A DNA stretch of 64,000 nt from Bog-756 sp963824645 (GCA_963824645.1 CAWGQC010000011.1:78757-142756); one strand, 5' to 3'; counted from the first letter of the stretch, positions 1-9,029 are shown. Program-made: numbers and translations. The notes: generated by a model not told the origin, from the letters alone.

Positions 1-498
1 GGTCGCGACCGGATGCGCCAGGGCTCGGAGTACCTCGGCCAGCTGCGGGAGAAGCAGAAGGCCCGCCGCATCTACGGGCTGCTCGAGCGGCAGTTCCACA
101 ACCTCTATGTCGAAGCCAGCCGGGCGCCGGGCATCACCGGCGAGAACCTGCTGCGCATGCTCGAGCAGCGCCTCGACAACGTGGCCTTCCGGGCCGGGTG
201 GGGAGCCAGTCGGGCCCAGGCCCGCCAGTGGGTCCGCCACGGGCACGTCCGGGTCAACGGCAAGCGGGTGACCATCCCCAGCTACCGGGTACGCCAGGGA
301 GACGTGGTGGCCCTCAAGCCGTCCTCGCAGGAGCTCTTCCACGTCCGGCGCAACATGGACACCCTCGACCGCCAGCTGCCGCCGTGGCTGGAGACGGTGG
401 GCGATCGCTTTCAGGTCCGGGTGTTCTCCCTTCCGTTACGCGAGCACATCGACGAGCCCGTCCAGGAGCAGCTCATCGTCGAGTTGTACTCGAAGTAA
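1..498 (+). CDS. rpsD: 30S ribosomal protein S4, 5' end cut by window edge
   Basis: S4 binds 16S rRNA early and nucleates assembly of the small subunit body. The frame is open from base 1, and the first visible residues lie just after the conserved PGQHGR stretch, so the N-terminal portion lies outside the window. Visible are the basic LREKQKARRIYGLLERQF helix region, then the S4 RNA-binding fold (RLDNVAFRAGW through RQGDVV), and the usual VELYSK end. It lies 48 bp before rpoA, the standard order of the ribosomal protein/RNA polymerase alpha operon. Confidence 0.97.
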   Translation, partial: GRDRMRQGSEYLGQLREKQKARRIYGLLERQFHNLYVEASRAPGITGENLLRMLEQRLDNVAFRAGWGASRAQARQWVRHGHVRVNGKRVTIPSYRVRQGDVVALKPSSQELFHVRRNMDTLDRQLPPWLETVGDRFQVRVFSLPLREHIDEPVQEQLIVELYSK

Positions 499-546
499 GC
501 CCCACCAGAACCAGCATCCACACACTGCCGAGGAGTCACGATCCGC

Positions 547-1485
547 ATGCTCATCATCCAACGACCCACCGTCGAAACCGTCGGCGAGGAAGAGGACAAC
601 CGCCAGAGGTTCGCCGTCGGGCCGCTCGACCCCGGCTTTGGTCACACCCTGGGCAACTCCCTGCGCCGGACCCTGCTCTCGTCCATCCCCGGTGCTTCGA
701 TCACCCAGGTCCGCTTCGATGACGCCCTGCACGAGTTCACCACCCTGCCCGGCGTCAAGGAGGATGTGACCGACCTCATCCTCAACTTGAAGGATCTGCT
801 GTTCCGGGTGCACACCGACGAGCCGGTGACCATCCGCCTGGACAAGCGGGGACCCGGTGATGCCACCGCCGGCGATCTGCAGGTGACCGCCGATGTCGAG
901 GTGCTCAGCCCCTCCCAGCACATCGCCTCCCTCAACGCCAAGGGCCGCCTGGCCGTCGATCTCACCGTCGAGCGGGGCCGCGGCTACCTCTCGGCCGACA
1001 AGTCGAAGCGGTCGGCCACCATCGGGGTCATCCCGGTCGACGCCATCTTCTCGCCGGTCCGCCGGGTGGCCTTCACGGTCGAGCCGGTCCGGGTCGAGCA
1101 GTCCACCGACTTCGACCGTCTGGTCCTCGACATCGAGACCGACGGCTCCCTCACCCCCCGCGAGGCCCTGGCCTCGGCCGGCGACACCCTCCGGACCCTG
1201 GTGGGCCTGGTGGCCGACCTCGAGGACGAGCCCATGGGTCTCGAGTTGGGCGAGGTGGGCACGATCGGGACCGGCTCACCGGATCTCGATCTGCGCATCG
1301 AGGACCTCGACCTCACCGAGCGCCCCCGCAACTGCCTCAAGCGGGCCCAGATCAACACCATCGGCGAGCTGGTCGACCGCACCCTCGACGACCTGCTCAA
1401 CATCACCAACTTCGGGCAGAAGTCGCTCGACGAGGTGCTCCAGAAGCTCGACGAGCGGGGCCTGTCCCTGCGGGTCAAGGACTGA
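547..1485 (+). CDS. rpoA: DNA-directed RNA polymerase subunit alpha
   Basis: The alpha dimer scaffolds RNA polymerase assembly, and its C-terminal domain contacts UP elements and activators. The 312-residue protein has the expected parts: an N-terminal dimerisation domain with LGNSLRRTLLSSIPG (about residues 36-50) and PGVKEDVTDLILNLK, an acidic linker near residues 220-240, and a helix-hairpin-helix alpha-CTD near the end (NCLKRAQINTIGEL, GQKSLDEVL). The ATG at 547 has AGGAG at 531-535. Length is normal for the phylum. It lies between rpsD and rplQ and is probably co-transcribed with both. Confidence 0.98.
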   Translation: MLIIQRPTVETVGEEEDNRQRFAVGPLDPGFGHTLGNSLRRTLLSSIPGASITQVRFDDALHEFTTLPGVKEDVTDLILNLKDLLFRVHTDEPVTIRLDKRGPGDATAGDLQVTADVEVLSPSQHIASLNAKGRLAVDLTVERGRGYLSADKSKRSATIGVIPVDAIFSPVRRVAFTVEPVRVEQSTDFDRLVLDIETDGSLTPREALASAGDTLRTLVGLVADLEDEPMGLELGEVGTIGTGSPDLDLRIEDLDLTERPRNCLKRAQINTIGELVDRTLDDLLNITNFGQKSLDEVLQKLDERGLSLRVKD

Positions 1486-1493
1486 GCGGCGCC

Positions 1494-1847
1494 ATGCTGG
1501 GCACACCCAAGAAGGGCCGCCGGTTCGGCGGCAGCGCCGCCCACCAGAAGGCCATGATGGGCAACCTGGTGGCCTCCCTCATCGCCGCCGAATACCTGGT
1601 GACCACCGAGGCCAAGGCCAAAGCCCTGCGACCGGTGGCCGAGAAGGTCATCACCGCCGGGGCCAAGGGCGGTCTGGCCCGTCAGCGCAACGTGGTGGCC
1701 TTCATCCGTGACAAGGAGATGGCGGCCAAACTGTTCGCCGATATCGGTCCGCGCTACGCCGACCGTCCGGGGGGCTACACCCGCATCCTCAAGTTGGGCA
1801 ACCGCTCCGGGGACAACGCCCCGATGGCCCGCATCGAATTGGTGTGA
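1494..1847 (+). CDS. rplQ: 50S ribosomal protein L17
   Basis: L17 is a large-subunit protein near the exit tunnel. The 117-residue sequence has the family signature: TPKKGRRFGGSAAHQKAMM at the N-terminus, TTEAKAKALRPVAEK for the rRNA-binding helix, and GPRYADRPGGYTRILKLG before the GDNAPMARIELV end. It starts 8 bp after rpoA and its stop overlaps the truA start by 4 bp (GTGA), so translation of the two is probably coupled. Confidence 0.97.
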   Translation: MLGTPKKGRRFGGSAAHQKAMMGNLVASLIAAEYLVTTEAKAKALRPVAEKVITAGAKGGLARQRNVVAFIRDKEMAAKLFADIGPRYADRPGGYTRILKLGNRSGDNAPMARIELV

Positions 1848-2731
1848 GCCTGTCCCCCCAGGGTGGGGGGACGGACGACCGATCCGTCGACCGATCCGTC
1901 CGCTGGCGCCTCACGGTGGCCTACGACGGTTCGGCCTTCCACGGGTTTGCCGCCCAGGAGGGTCAACGCACGGTGGCCGGTGTGCTGAGCGGGGCCCTGG
2001 CTCGGATCACCCGGAGCCCGGTGGCCCTCACCTGTGCCGGGCGCACCGACGCCGGGGTGCACGCCACCGCCCAGGTGGTCCATTTCGACTTACCGGCTGA
2101 ACGGTCCGAGGGACTGGACCCTGACACTCTGGTCCGTTCCTGCAACCGGCTGCTCGGGCCCCCGGTGGTGGTGGGCCAGGCCGCCGTGGTCCCCGCCCAA
2201 TTCGACGCCCGCCGCTCGGCCACCGCCCGTCGCTACCGCTACCTGGTGGTCAACGGGCCGGTGCCCGACCCGCTCCTGGCCGGCCAGACCTGGCACGTGG
2301 CCGACCCCCTCGACCTGCGCACCATGGAGGCGGCCGCCGATGCCCTGCTCGGCCAGCACGACTTCCGGGCATTCTGCCGGCGGGTGCCGGGGTCGAGCGC
2401 CGAGGACCCGATCACCCGCCGGGTCACCGACGCCCGCTGGGCCCGGCTGGGCGGCGTCCCCGACGGGGGGGCGGTGGGTCTGCGGGAACGGCGCTCGTCG
2501 GGCACGTTGTTGCCCTGGGTGGGGGATCTGCTGGCTTTCGAGATCGAGGCCAACGCCTTCTGCCATCAGATGGTCCGGTCGCTGGTGGGGACCCTGGTCG
2601 ACGTGGGCCGAGGCCGAAAGCGGCCCTCCGACATGCTGGCCATTCTGCGCTCGGCCGACCGCCAGCAGGCCTCGCAGCCCGCCCCTCCCCAGGGCCTGAC
2701 CCTGGTGGCCGTGCGCTACGACACCCCCTGA
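1844..2731 (+). CDS. truA: tRNA pseudouridine(38-40) synthase TruA
   Basis: TruA converts uridines 38-40 of the tRNA anticodon stem to pseudouridine. The catalytic aspartate sits in GRTDAGVHA (Asp69 from this start). The fold begins at VAYDGSAFHGFAAQ, and the C-terminal half carries FCHQMVRSLVGTLVDVGRG. The GTG at 1844 overlaps the rplQ stop. The first about 20 residues are not conserved and include a doubled DRSV from a 12-bp duplication, so translation could begin later, nearer RWRLTVAYDG. The protein has 295 residues; family members are usually 240-290. Confidence 0.95.
   Translation: MSLSPQGGGTDDRSVDRSVRWRLTVAYDGSAFHGFAAQEGQRTVAGVLSGALARITRSPVALTCAGRTDAGVHATAQVVHFDLPAERSEGLDPDTLVRSCNRLLGPPVVVGQAAVVPAQFDARRSATARRYRYLVVNGPVPDPLLAGQTWHVADPLDLRTMEAAADALLGQHDFRAFCRRVPGSSAEDPITRRVTDARWARLGGVPDGGAVGLRERRSSGTLLPWVGDLLAFEIEANAFCHQMVRSLVGTLVDVGRGRKRPSDMLAILRSADRQQASQPAPPQGLTLVAVRYDTP
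1877..1900 (+). repeat. 12-bp direct tandem duplication in truA leader codons
   Basis: GACCGATCCGTC occurs twice in succession and encodes DRSV twice in the unconserved TruA N-terminus. It resembles the short tandem repeats seen in several gaps of this window. Confidence 0.85.
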
Positions 2732-2744
2732 CCGGCGGCCCGGC

Positions 2745-2773
2745 TTGCCCGGGGGGCCCACTCGTCGTATCCT
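2745..2773 (+). promoter_or_regulatory. Predicted sigma70-type promoter of rplM-rpsI
   Basis: TTGCCC at 2745-2750 and TATCCT at 2768-2773 are separated by 17 bp, just after truA ends. A start point near 2780 would leave a leader of about 120 nt before rplM. The leader contains a GC-rich inverted repeat (GGCGG and CCGCC arms, about 2775-2799), so L13 leader autoregulation is possible but untested. Confidence 0.6.
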
Positions 2774-2902
2774 TGGCGGTCGCCGGGCGAGCCCCGCCGG
2801 CCGTATCGCAGGCAGGGCACTGCCGGACGTCGTCCATCCCGGTCGACCCGCTCGCCCCCACCCCGAGGTGCGTCGACCCCGCATCACCGAACAAGGATCC
2901 CC

Positions 2903-3370
2903 GTGCGTACCTACTCGCCCAAGCCCACCGACATCACCCGCGCCTGGTGGATCGTCGATGCCGACGGTCTGGTGCTGGGCCGCCTGGCCACCGAGGTGGC
3001 CTCCCGCCTCCGGGGCAAGCACAAGCCCATCTTCGCCCCCCACGCCGACGTGGGCGACCATGTGGTGGTGATCAACGCCGACAAGGCGGTGCTCACGTCG
3101 GGCAAGGCCGACAGCAAGCTGGCCTACCGGCACAGTGGTTACCCGGGCGGGCTCACCGCCACCCGGTACAGCGATCTGATGACCGACCGGGCCGACCAGG
3201 TGGTGCGCAACGCCATCTGCGGGATGCTGCCCAAGAACCGGCTGGGGCGGCAGATGGCCTCCAAGCTCAAGGTCTACGTCGGTCCCGACCATCCCCACAC
3301 CGCCCAGTCCCCCGAGCCTCTGGAGCTCCCCGATGCCCGTCGCACGGCATCGGCCCGGAGCGGTGCCTGA
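2903..3370 (+). CDS. rplM: 50S ribosomal protein L13
   Basis: L13 is an early-assembly large-subunit protein. The 155 residues carry the family landmarks ITRAWWIVDADGLVLGRLA, LRGKHKPIFAPHADVGDHV, YRHSGYPGG and GMLPKNRLGRQM. The GTG at 2903 is preceded by AAGGA at 2893-2897. The C-terminus runs slightly past the usual 142-150 residues and is poorly conserved. It pairs with rpsI 52 bp downstream, the widespread rplM-rpsI unit. Confidence 0.97.
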   Translation: MRTYSPKPTDITRAWWIVDADGLVLGRLATEVASRLRGKHKPIFAPHADVGDHVVVINADKAVLTSGKADSKLAYRHSGYPGGLTATRYSDLMTDRADQVVRNAICGMLPKNRLGRQMASKLKVYVGPDHPHTAQSPEPLELPDARRTASARSGA

Positions 3371-3422
3371 AGCTCGGGCCCCCGAGAACGCCACCCCCTA
3401 GTCGAATCGCGAGGAACAGACC

Positions 3423-3821
3423 GTGCCCACCGCCCCACCCCTGTGTCAGACCACCGGCCGCCGCAAGCGGGCCGTGGCCCGGGTCCGGGTCCGTCCGGGC
3501 CAGGGCAAGATCACTGTCAACGGCCACGCCTTCGAGGAGTACTTCACCTCGGCCACCCACCGGATGGTGGTGACCGAGCCCCTGCGCCTGACCGATTCGA
3601 CCGAGTCGTGGGACATCGACGTGACCATCGACGGTGGCGGTGTGTCCGGTCAGGCCGGGGCCTTCCGGCTGGGCATCGCCCGGGCCCTGATCGAGCTCGA
3701 CCCCGAGAAGCGGACCTCGCTCAAGAAGGCGGGATTCCTCACCCGTGACGCCCGCGAGAAGGAATCGAAGAAGTACGGCCTGAAGAAGGCCCGCAAGGCT
3801 CCTCAGTACTCCAAGCGGTAA
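3423..3821 (+). CDS. rpsI: 30S ribosomal protein S9
   Basis: S9 binds the head of the small subunit and its C-terminal tail reaches the P-site tRNA. The 132-residue protein shows TTGRRKRAVARVRVRPG, a GGGVSGQAGAFRLGIARAL core, and the invariant APQYSKR tail. A GTG start at 3423 follows GAGGAA. It ends 4 bp before glmM, so the ribosomal unit probably reads through into cell-wall precursor synthesis. Confidence 0.97.
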   Translation: MPTAPPLCQTTGRRKRAVARVRVRPGQGKITVNGHAFEEYFTSATHRMVVTEPLRLTDSTESWDIDVTIDGGGVSGQAGAFRLGIARALIELDPEKRTSLKKAGFLTRDAREKESKKYGLKKARKAPQYSKR

Positions 3822-3825
3822 ACCA

Positions 3826-5193
3826 GTGGTCCGTATCCGGTTCGGCACCGACGGCGTCCGGGGCGTCGCCAATGTCGAGCTCACCCCCGAGCTGGTCCTC
3901 TCGCTCGGCCGGGCCATCGCCCGCACCATTTCGGCCGCCACCTTTCTGGTCGGTCGCGACACCCGTCGCTCGGGCCCCATGCTGCAGGCCGCCCTGTCGG
4001 CCGGGCTGGCCGGCGAGGGGGCCGACGTGGTCGACCTCGGGGTGCTCCCCACCCCGGCCCTGGCCTGGCTGTCCGCTGTGCGCAATGTTCCGGCGGTGGT
4101 CATCTCGGCCTCCCACAACCCGTTCGCCGACAACGGCATCAAGGTGTTCGCCGCCGGGGGGGCCAAGCTCGACGCCGCCGTGGAGGCGGCCATCGAGGGC
4201 GAGCTCGAGCGCATCCTCGATCCGTCGGTCAAGGGTCCCCGCTCCCTGGAGGGCCACGGGGTGGGCCGGGTCGACGTGGAGCCCGGCATCGGGGACGACT
4301 ACGTGGACCACCTGCGTACCCTGTTGGAGGGACGGACCCTCGACCGTCTCAAGGTGGTGGTGGACAGCGCCCACGGGGCGGCCTCGGCCCTGGCCGCCCA
4401 GGTGTTCGAGCGTCTCGGGGCCGAGGTCGTGGCCATCGGGTGCGAGCCCGACGGCGCCAACATCAACGCCGGTTGCGGTTCGACCTCCATCGACACGCTG
4501 GCCGGCGCCGTGGTCGAGTACCAGGCCGACCTGGGTCTGGCCCTCGACGGGGACGCCGACCGCCTGCTGGCCGTCACCGCCGACGGGGAGGTGGTAAGCG
4601 GTGACGAGCTCCTGGCCCTGTTCGCCGTGGATCTGGCCGAGCGGGGCCAACTGGCCGGCAACACCGTGGTGGTCACGGTCATGACCAACCTCGGATTTCG
4701 CCGGGCCATGGAGGAGCGGGGCATCGTGGTCAAGGAGACCCCGGTCGGAGACCGCTACGTCCTGGCTGCCCTGGACAAGGACGGGCTGGCTCTGGGCGGT
4801 GAGCAGTCCGGGCACATCATCTTCCGCCGGTTGGCCACCACCGGCGACGGGCTGCTGACCGGACTGGTCCTGGCCGACCTGGTGGTGCGGACGGCCACCC
4901 CGCTGGCCGGACTGCTCGACGGCCTGCTCACCCGGGTCCCCCAGGTGCTGGTCAACGTGCCCGTTCCCAACACCGAACTGCTGGCCGAGGCGGCGGCGGT
5001 GTGGTCGGCCGTCGACGAGGAGAGCGAGCGTCTGGGGGACGACGGCCGGGTCCTGCTGCGGCCCAGCGGGACCGAACCCCTGGTCCGGGTCATGGTGGAG
5101 GCGTTGGGCCCGGGGGTGGCCGAGGAGATCGCCCAACGGCTGGCCACCCTGGTCGAGTTCGAGCTGCAGGCGGCGGCAGCCACCCACGGCTGA
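3826..5193 (+). CDS. glmM: Phosphoglucosamine mutase
   Basis: GlmM interconverts glucosamine-6-phosphate and glucosamine-1-phosphate on the route to UDP-GlcNAc, via a phosphoserine intermediate. The active serine is Ser96 in ISASHNPFADNG, the Mg-binding loop is DGDAD at residues 241-245, the sugar-binding loop is GGEQSGHI, and the phosphate-binding loop is RPSGTEPLVRVM near the C-terminus. At 455 residues it is a normal length. The start is GTG. Its product comes from GlmS, encoded next, so the two consecutive steps are neighbours. Confidence 0.97.
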   Translation: MVRIRFGTDGVRGVANVELTPELVLSLGRAIARTISAATFLVGRDTRRSGPMLQAALSAGLAGEGADVVDLGVLPTPALAWLSAVRNVPAVVISASHNPFADNGIKVFAAGGAKLDAAVEAAIEGELERILDPSVKGPRSLEGHGVGRVDVEPGIGDDYVDHLRTLLEGRTLDRLKVVVDSAHGAASALAAQVFERLGAEVVAIGCEPDGANINAGCGSTSIDTLAGAVVEYQADLGLALDGDADRLLAVTADGEVVSGDELLALFAVDLAERGQLAGNTVVVTVMTNLGFRRAMEERGIVVKETPVGDRYVLAALDKDGLALGGEQSGHIIFRRLATTGDGLLTGLVLADLVVRTATPLAGLLDGLLTRVPQVLVNVPVPNTELLAEAAAVWSAVDEESERLGDDGRVLLRPSGTEPLVRVMVEALGPGVAEEIAQRLATLVEFELQAAAATHG

Positions 5194-5198
5194 GTCCT

Positions 5199-5213
5199 CC
5201 CGGGTACCCCGGG
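5199..5213 (+). terminator. Short GC hairpin after glmM
   Basis: CCCGGG-TAC-CCCGGG forms a perfect 6-bp stem 6 bp after the glmM stop and before the glmS promoter. There is no U-tract, as is common in GC-rich actinobacteria. Confidence 0.45.
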
Positions 5214-5228
5214 GCGGTGGTGTCCCAC

Positions 5229-5234
5229 TAGCCT
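5229..5234 (+). promoter_or_regulatory. -10-like TAGCCT for leaderless glmS
   Basis: TAGCCT lies 8 bases before the glmS ATG and no Shine-Dalgarno is present, so the transcript start would fall at or near the start codon. Confidence 0.55.
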
Positions 5235-5242
5235 CGGAAGCC

Positions 5243-7129
5243 ATGTGCGGCATTATCGGCATCACCTATGGGGCGGTGGGTACCGACGGGGATGGTGAGG
5301 ACCCGGCCGTGCTGGGGGTCCTCCTCGAGGGCCTGGCCCGCCTCGAGTACCGGGGGTACGACTCGGCCGGCATCGCCCTGGTCGGAACCGACCAGGGCAC
5401 CGGCCTGTGGCGGGCCCGAGCGGCCAACGGGACCCGCTCGCTCGACGACCTGATCAAGCGGGCCGAGGGGGCACCGGCCACCGCCACCGCCGGTGTGGGC
5501 CACACCCGCTGGGCCACCCACGGGGGGCCGACCGAAGGCAACGCCCATCCCCATGTCGACTGCTCGGGTCGTCTGGCTCTCATCCACAACGGGATCATCG
5601 AGAACCACGTCGAGCTCACCGACGAGCTCACCGCCGCCGGTCACGTCTTCGCCTCCGAGACCGACACCGAGGTCCTGGTCCATCTCATCGAGTCGGCCCT
5701 GACCGACCGCCCCGACGGTGGCCTGGCCGAAGCGGTGCGCTCCGCTCTGGGCCGGGTCCATGGCGCTTTTTCGGTGGCCGTCGTCCACGCCGACGATCCC
5801 CAGTTGGTGGTGGGGGCCCGCCGGGTCTCGCCCCTCCTGCTCGGGGTGTCCGACGGGGCCGCCTTTCTGGCTTCCGACATCCCGGCCATCCTCGGCCTGA
5901 CCCGTGACTTCTTCGTGCTGGAGGACGACCAGGTGGCCGAGTTGCGGCCGGGGTCGGTGCGGGTCACCGCCCTCGACGGCTCCGAGGTCACACCGGACCG
6001 GATGACCGTCGACTGGGATCTCGACGCCGCCCGCAAGGACGGCTTCGACGACTTCATGAGCAAGGAGATCCACGAGCAGCCCAGAGCGGTGGCCGACACC
6101 CTGCTCGACCGGTTGCTGCCCGACGGGACCCTGGTCCTCGACGAAGTCCACATCACCCACGAGGAATTCCGGGCCTTCGACAAGGTGTTCATCGTGGCCT
6201 GCGGCAGCAGCTACCACGCCGGCCTCATGGCCAAGTACGCCATCGAGCACTGGGCCCGCCTGGCCGTGGAGATCGACATCGCCAGCGAGTTCCGCTACCG
6301 CGATCCGGTCCTCGACGAACGCACCCTGGTCATCGGGGTGAGCCAGTCGGGCGAGACGGCCGACACCATGGAGGCCGTCAACGAGGCCCGCCGGCTCGGG
6401 GCCAAGGTGCTGGTCATCTCCAACGTGGTCGACTCGTCCATGGCCCGCAAGGCTGACGCCGTGCTGTACACCCGGGCGGGTCCCGAAATCGGGGTGGCCG
6501 CCACTAAGACCCATCTGGCCCAGATCACCGCCCTCGAGATCCTGGCCCTCTACCTGGGTCAGGTCCGCGGCACGTTGGCCCCGGCCGACGCCCGGTCGCT
6601 GTTCGACGCCATGGGCGTGCTCCCCGAACAGGTGGCCACGGCCATCGGGCGGGCCGATGAGGTGGAGGCGGTGGCCTTCCGTTACCGTGATTCGCCCTCG
6701 TTCATCTTCCTCGGCCGTCAGGTCGGCTATCCGGTGGCCCTGGAGGGGGCGCTCAAGTTGAAGGAGCTCTCCTACCTGCGGGCCGAGGGATTCCCGGGTG
6801 GGGAGCTCAAGCACGGTCCGATCGCCCTGGTCGAACCGGGGACGGTGGTCATCGGGGTGGCTACCCGCACGCCGACCTGGGGCAAGTTGATGGCCAACGT
6901 GGCCGAGGTCAAGAGCCGGGGGGCCACCGTGGTGCTGGTGGCCAACGACGGCGACCACGAGACGGCCCGCCAGGCCGACGCCGTGTTGTGGGTGCCGAAA
7001 ACCCAGCACCTGTTCGCTCCCATCGTCGACGTGGTGCCCCTCCAGATGTTCGCCTACGCCCTGGCCCGCCTGCACGGCCACGACGTCGACCGTCCCCGCA
7101 ACCTGGCCAAGGTGGTCACCGTCGAGTGA
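5243..7129 (+). CDS. glmS: Glutamine-fructose-6-phosphate aminotransferase (isomerizing)
   Basis: GlmS makes glucosamine-6-phosphate from fructose-6-phosphate and glutamine, the committed step to UDP-GlcNAc. The 628-residue protein starts MCGIIGITYG, so Cys2 is the glutaminase nucleophile. The class-II amidotransferase domain contains GHTRWATHG, and two SIS sugar-isomerase domains follow (CGSSYHAG and SQSGETADT in the first; FLGRQVGYPVALEGALKLKE in the second). It ends NLAKVVTVE, as in canonical GlmS. No glmS ribozyme is visible in the 49-bp gap upstream. The start is probably leaderless. Confidence 0.98.
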   Translation: MCGIIGITYGAVGTDGDGEDPAVLGVLLEGLARLEYRGYDSAGIALVGTDQGTGLWRARAANGTRSLDDLIKRAEGAPATATAGVGHTRWATHGGPTEGNAHPHVDCSGRLALIHNGIIENHVELTDELTAAGHVFASETDTEVLVHLIESALTDRPDGGLAEAVRSALGRVHGAFSVAVVHADDPQLVVGARRVSPLLLGVSDGAAFLASDIPAILGLTRDFFVLEDDQVAELRPGSVRVTALDGSEVTPDRMTVDWDLDAARKDGFDDFMSKEIHEQPRAVADTLLDRLLPDGTLVLDEVHITHEEFRAFDKVFIVACGSSYHAGLMAKYAIEHWARLAVEIDIASEFRYRDPVLDERTLVIGVSQSGETADTMEAVNEARRLGAKVLVISNVVDSSMARKADAVLYTRAGPEIGVAATKTHLAQITALEILALYLGQVRGTLAPADARSLFDAMGVLPEQVATAIGRADEVEAVAFRYRDSPSFIFLGRQVGYPVALEGALKLKELSYLRAEGFPGGELKHGPIALVEPGTVVIGVATRTPTWGKLMANVAEVKSRGATVVLVANDGDHETARQADAVLWVPKTQHLFAPIVDVVPLQMFAYALARLHGHDVDRPRNLAKVVTVE

Positions 7130-7194
7130 GTCCCGCCGGCCGCGGGTCCGCCGCCGGGCTGTCCGGGGCGGCCGCCGATCAGGTCCGCCAGAAG

Positions 7195-7644
7195 ATGCTG
7201 TCCGAGATGCGGGGCACCGTGGTGGGCGTGGGTGTCGATGCGGTGGAGGTGGAGCGGTTCCGCCGGGTGCTCGACCGCCGACCCCACCTGGCCCAGCGGG
7301 TGTTCACCGCCGTCGAGCGCGGCTACGCCGGACGGGCCGCTGATCCGGTGCCCCGGCTGTGCACCCGGTTCGCGGCCAAGGAGGCGGTCATGAAGGCGCT
7401 CGGGGTGGGACTGGGCGCCTTCGCCTTCACCGAGGTGGAAGTGGTACGGGTCGGTCTCGACGCTCCCACGCTGGCTCTGCACGGTGCCGCCGCGGCCCGG
7501 GCCGGCCGACACGGCGTGGTCCGGTGGCATCTCTCCCTCACCCACACCGCCCAGGTGGCCCTGGCCCTGGTCATCGCCGAGGGCTCTCCGGGCGGTGGAC
7601 CGGGCCGGCCCGCCCTGTCCACGGACGGGGCCACGACGCCGTAG
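7195..7644 (+). CDS. acpS: Holo-[acyl-carrier-protein] synthase
   Basis: AcpS transfers 4'-phosphopantetheine from CoA to acyl carrier protein. Family motifs are GVGVDAVEVERF (metal-binding Asp) and TRFAAKEAVMKALG (metal-binding Glu), followed by WHLSLTHTAQVALALV. The start is uncertain. The ATG at 7195 gives 149 residues and ATG 7207 fits the family N-terminus best, but an in-frame GTG at 7126 overlaps the glmS stop by 4 bp with AAGGTGG 10 bases upstream. The extra 23 residues it would add are not family-like. The acpS-nnrD-alr order is typical of actinobacteria. Confidence 0.9.
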   Translation: MLSEMRGTVVGVGVDAVEVERFRRVLDRRPHLAQRVFTAVERGYAGRAADPVPRLCTRFAAKEAVMKALGVGLGAFAFTEVEVVRVGLDAPTLALHGAAAARAGRHGVVRWHLSLTHTAQVALALVIAEGSPGGGPGRPALSTDGATTP

Positions 7645-7655
7645 CGTCACTACCA

Positions 7656-9029
7656 ATGCGACCGGTGCTGACCGTGGCCGAGATGAATGCCGTCGACGCC
7701 GCCGCCGCCACCCATGTCGATCTCGACGTGCTGATCGGGCGGGCCGGGTGGGCGGTGTGCGGCGCCGCCCTGGCCATACTGGGTGGGGCCTACGGGCGCC
7801 GGGTGGTGGTCATCGCCGGCCGGGGCCACAACGGCGCCGACGGACGGGTGGCCGCCGCCCTTCTGGTCCGTCGGGGGGCGCGGGTGGAGGTGGTGGAGGC
7901 CGGCGCGGCCGCCGCCGTCGACCGGTGCGACCTGATCATCGACGCCGCCTACGGGACGGGGTTCCATGGTCGGTACCAGGCGCCGGACGTGCCCACCGGT
8001 GTGCCCGTGCTGGCCGTGGACGTCCCGTCGGGGATCGAGGGCGACACCGGGGCCTCCGCCGGCTCCCCTCTGACGGCCGACCGCACGGTCACCTTCGTGG
8101 CCCTCAAGCCGGGGCTCCTCCAGGGCGAGGGGGTGGCCCGGTCCGGTCGGGTGGAGGTGGCCGACATCGGACTGTGGCCCGGTGACCCGGTGATCTCGCT
8201 CATGGAGGACGGCGACCTGGCCGACCTCTATCCGTCCCGCCACTCCGATGGCAACAAGTGGTCGGCGGCCGTCCTGGTGGTGGCCGGCTCGCCGGGCATG
8301 AACGGAGCCGCCGCCCTCTGTAGCCGGGCCGCCTACCGGGCCGGGGCGGGCATGGTCCGTCTGGGTGTGCCGGGCGCCTCGCTGTCGGAGGCACCGGCCA
8401 GCGAAGCGGTCAGCGTGTCCCTCGGGGCCGAGGGGTGGGCCGGCGCCGCCCTGGAGGTGGCCGCCCGTTGTCGGGCCGTGGTGGTCGGACCCGGGCTCGG
8501 ACGGGCCGATGCCACCGCCTCGGAGGTGCGACGTCTGGTGGCCGAGTCGCCCGTTCCGGTGGTGGTCGACGCCGACGGGCTCTTCGCCCTCGGCCCGGTG
8601 TCGGACGGGCCGGTCTCCAGCCGGTCGACCGTGGTGCTCACTCCCCATGACGGGGAGTACGCCCGGCTGATGGGGTCCGACCCCGGTCCCGACCGGATCC
8701 AGTCCAGTCGGCGCCTGGCCGTCGGCTCCCAAACGGTGGCCCTGCTCAAGGGACCGACCACCGCCGTGGCCTCGCCCGATGAACGGGTCCTGCTGGCCCG
8801 GGCGGGCACGCCGGCGCTGGCCACGGCGGGCACCGGCGACGTCCTGTCCGGAGTTATCGGGGCCATGCTGGCCCGCGGGGTGGAGCCCCGCCCGGCCGCC
8901 GCCCTGGCTGCCCACATCCACGGCCGGGCCGGGGCCCGGGGTCCCGGCGAGGGTCTGGTGGCCGGTGACTTGCCCGACCTGGTGGCCGACGTGGTGGCCG
9001 ACCTGCGCCCGGCCGGTGCCCGTGGCTGA
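7656..9029 (+). CDS. nnrD: Bifunctional NAD(P)H-hydrate epimerase / ADP-dependent dehydratase
   Basis: This enzyme repairs damaged nicotinamide cofactors: the N-terminal half epimerises R- and S-NADHX, and the C-terminal half dehydrates S-NADHX using ADP. In the N-domain, AGRGHNGADGR and DAAYGTGF mark the YjeF epimerase fold. The C-domain has LTPHDGEYARLMG and the catalytic AGTGDVLSGVIGAML. The whole is 457 residues, normal for the fusion. The ATG at 7656 follows TAGCGT (7642-7647) by 8 bases and has no Shine-Dalgarno. Its stop lies inside the start region of alr. Confidence 0.95.
   Translation: MRPVLTVAEMNAVDAAAATHVDLDVLIGRAGWAVCGAALAILGGAYGRRVVVIAGRGHNGADGRVAAALLVRRGARVEVVEAGAAAAVDRCDLIIDAAYGTGFHGRYQAPDVPTGVPVLAVDVPSGIEGDTGASAGSPLTADRTVTFVALKPGLLQGEGVARSGRVEVADIGLWPGDPVISLMEDGDLADLYPSRHSDGNKWSAAVLVVAGSPGMNGAAALCSRAAYRAGAGMVRLGVPGASLSEAPASEAVSVSLGAEGWAGAALEVAARCRAVVVGPGLGRADATASEVRRLVAESPVPVVVDADGLFALGPVSDGPVSSRSTVVLTPHDGEYARLMGSDPGPDRIQSSRRLAVGSQTVALLKGPTTAVASPDERVLLARAGTPALATAGTGDVLSGVIGAMLARGVEPRPAAALAAHIHGRAGARGPGEGLVAGDLPDLVADVVADLRPAGARG

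Noticed and set aside
5194..5242. glmS ribozyme
   Set aside because: The gap is only 49 bp and contains a short hairpin and a -10-like hexamer; the ribozyme needs far more sequence.
5228..7081. Long open frame antisense to glmS (about 617 codons) and similar long antisense frames under groEL, icd and nnrD
   Set aside because: In very GC-rich DNA the strand opposite a real gene stays open. The translations are repetitive His/Gly/Arg/Asp-rich with no domain, and the sense strand encodes a clear conserved protein.
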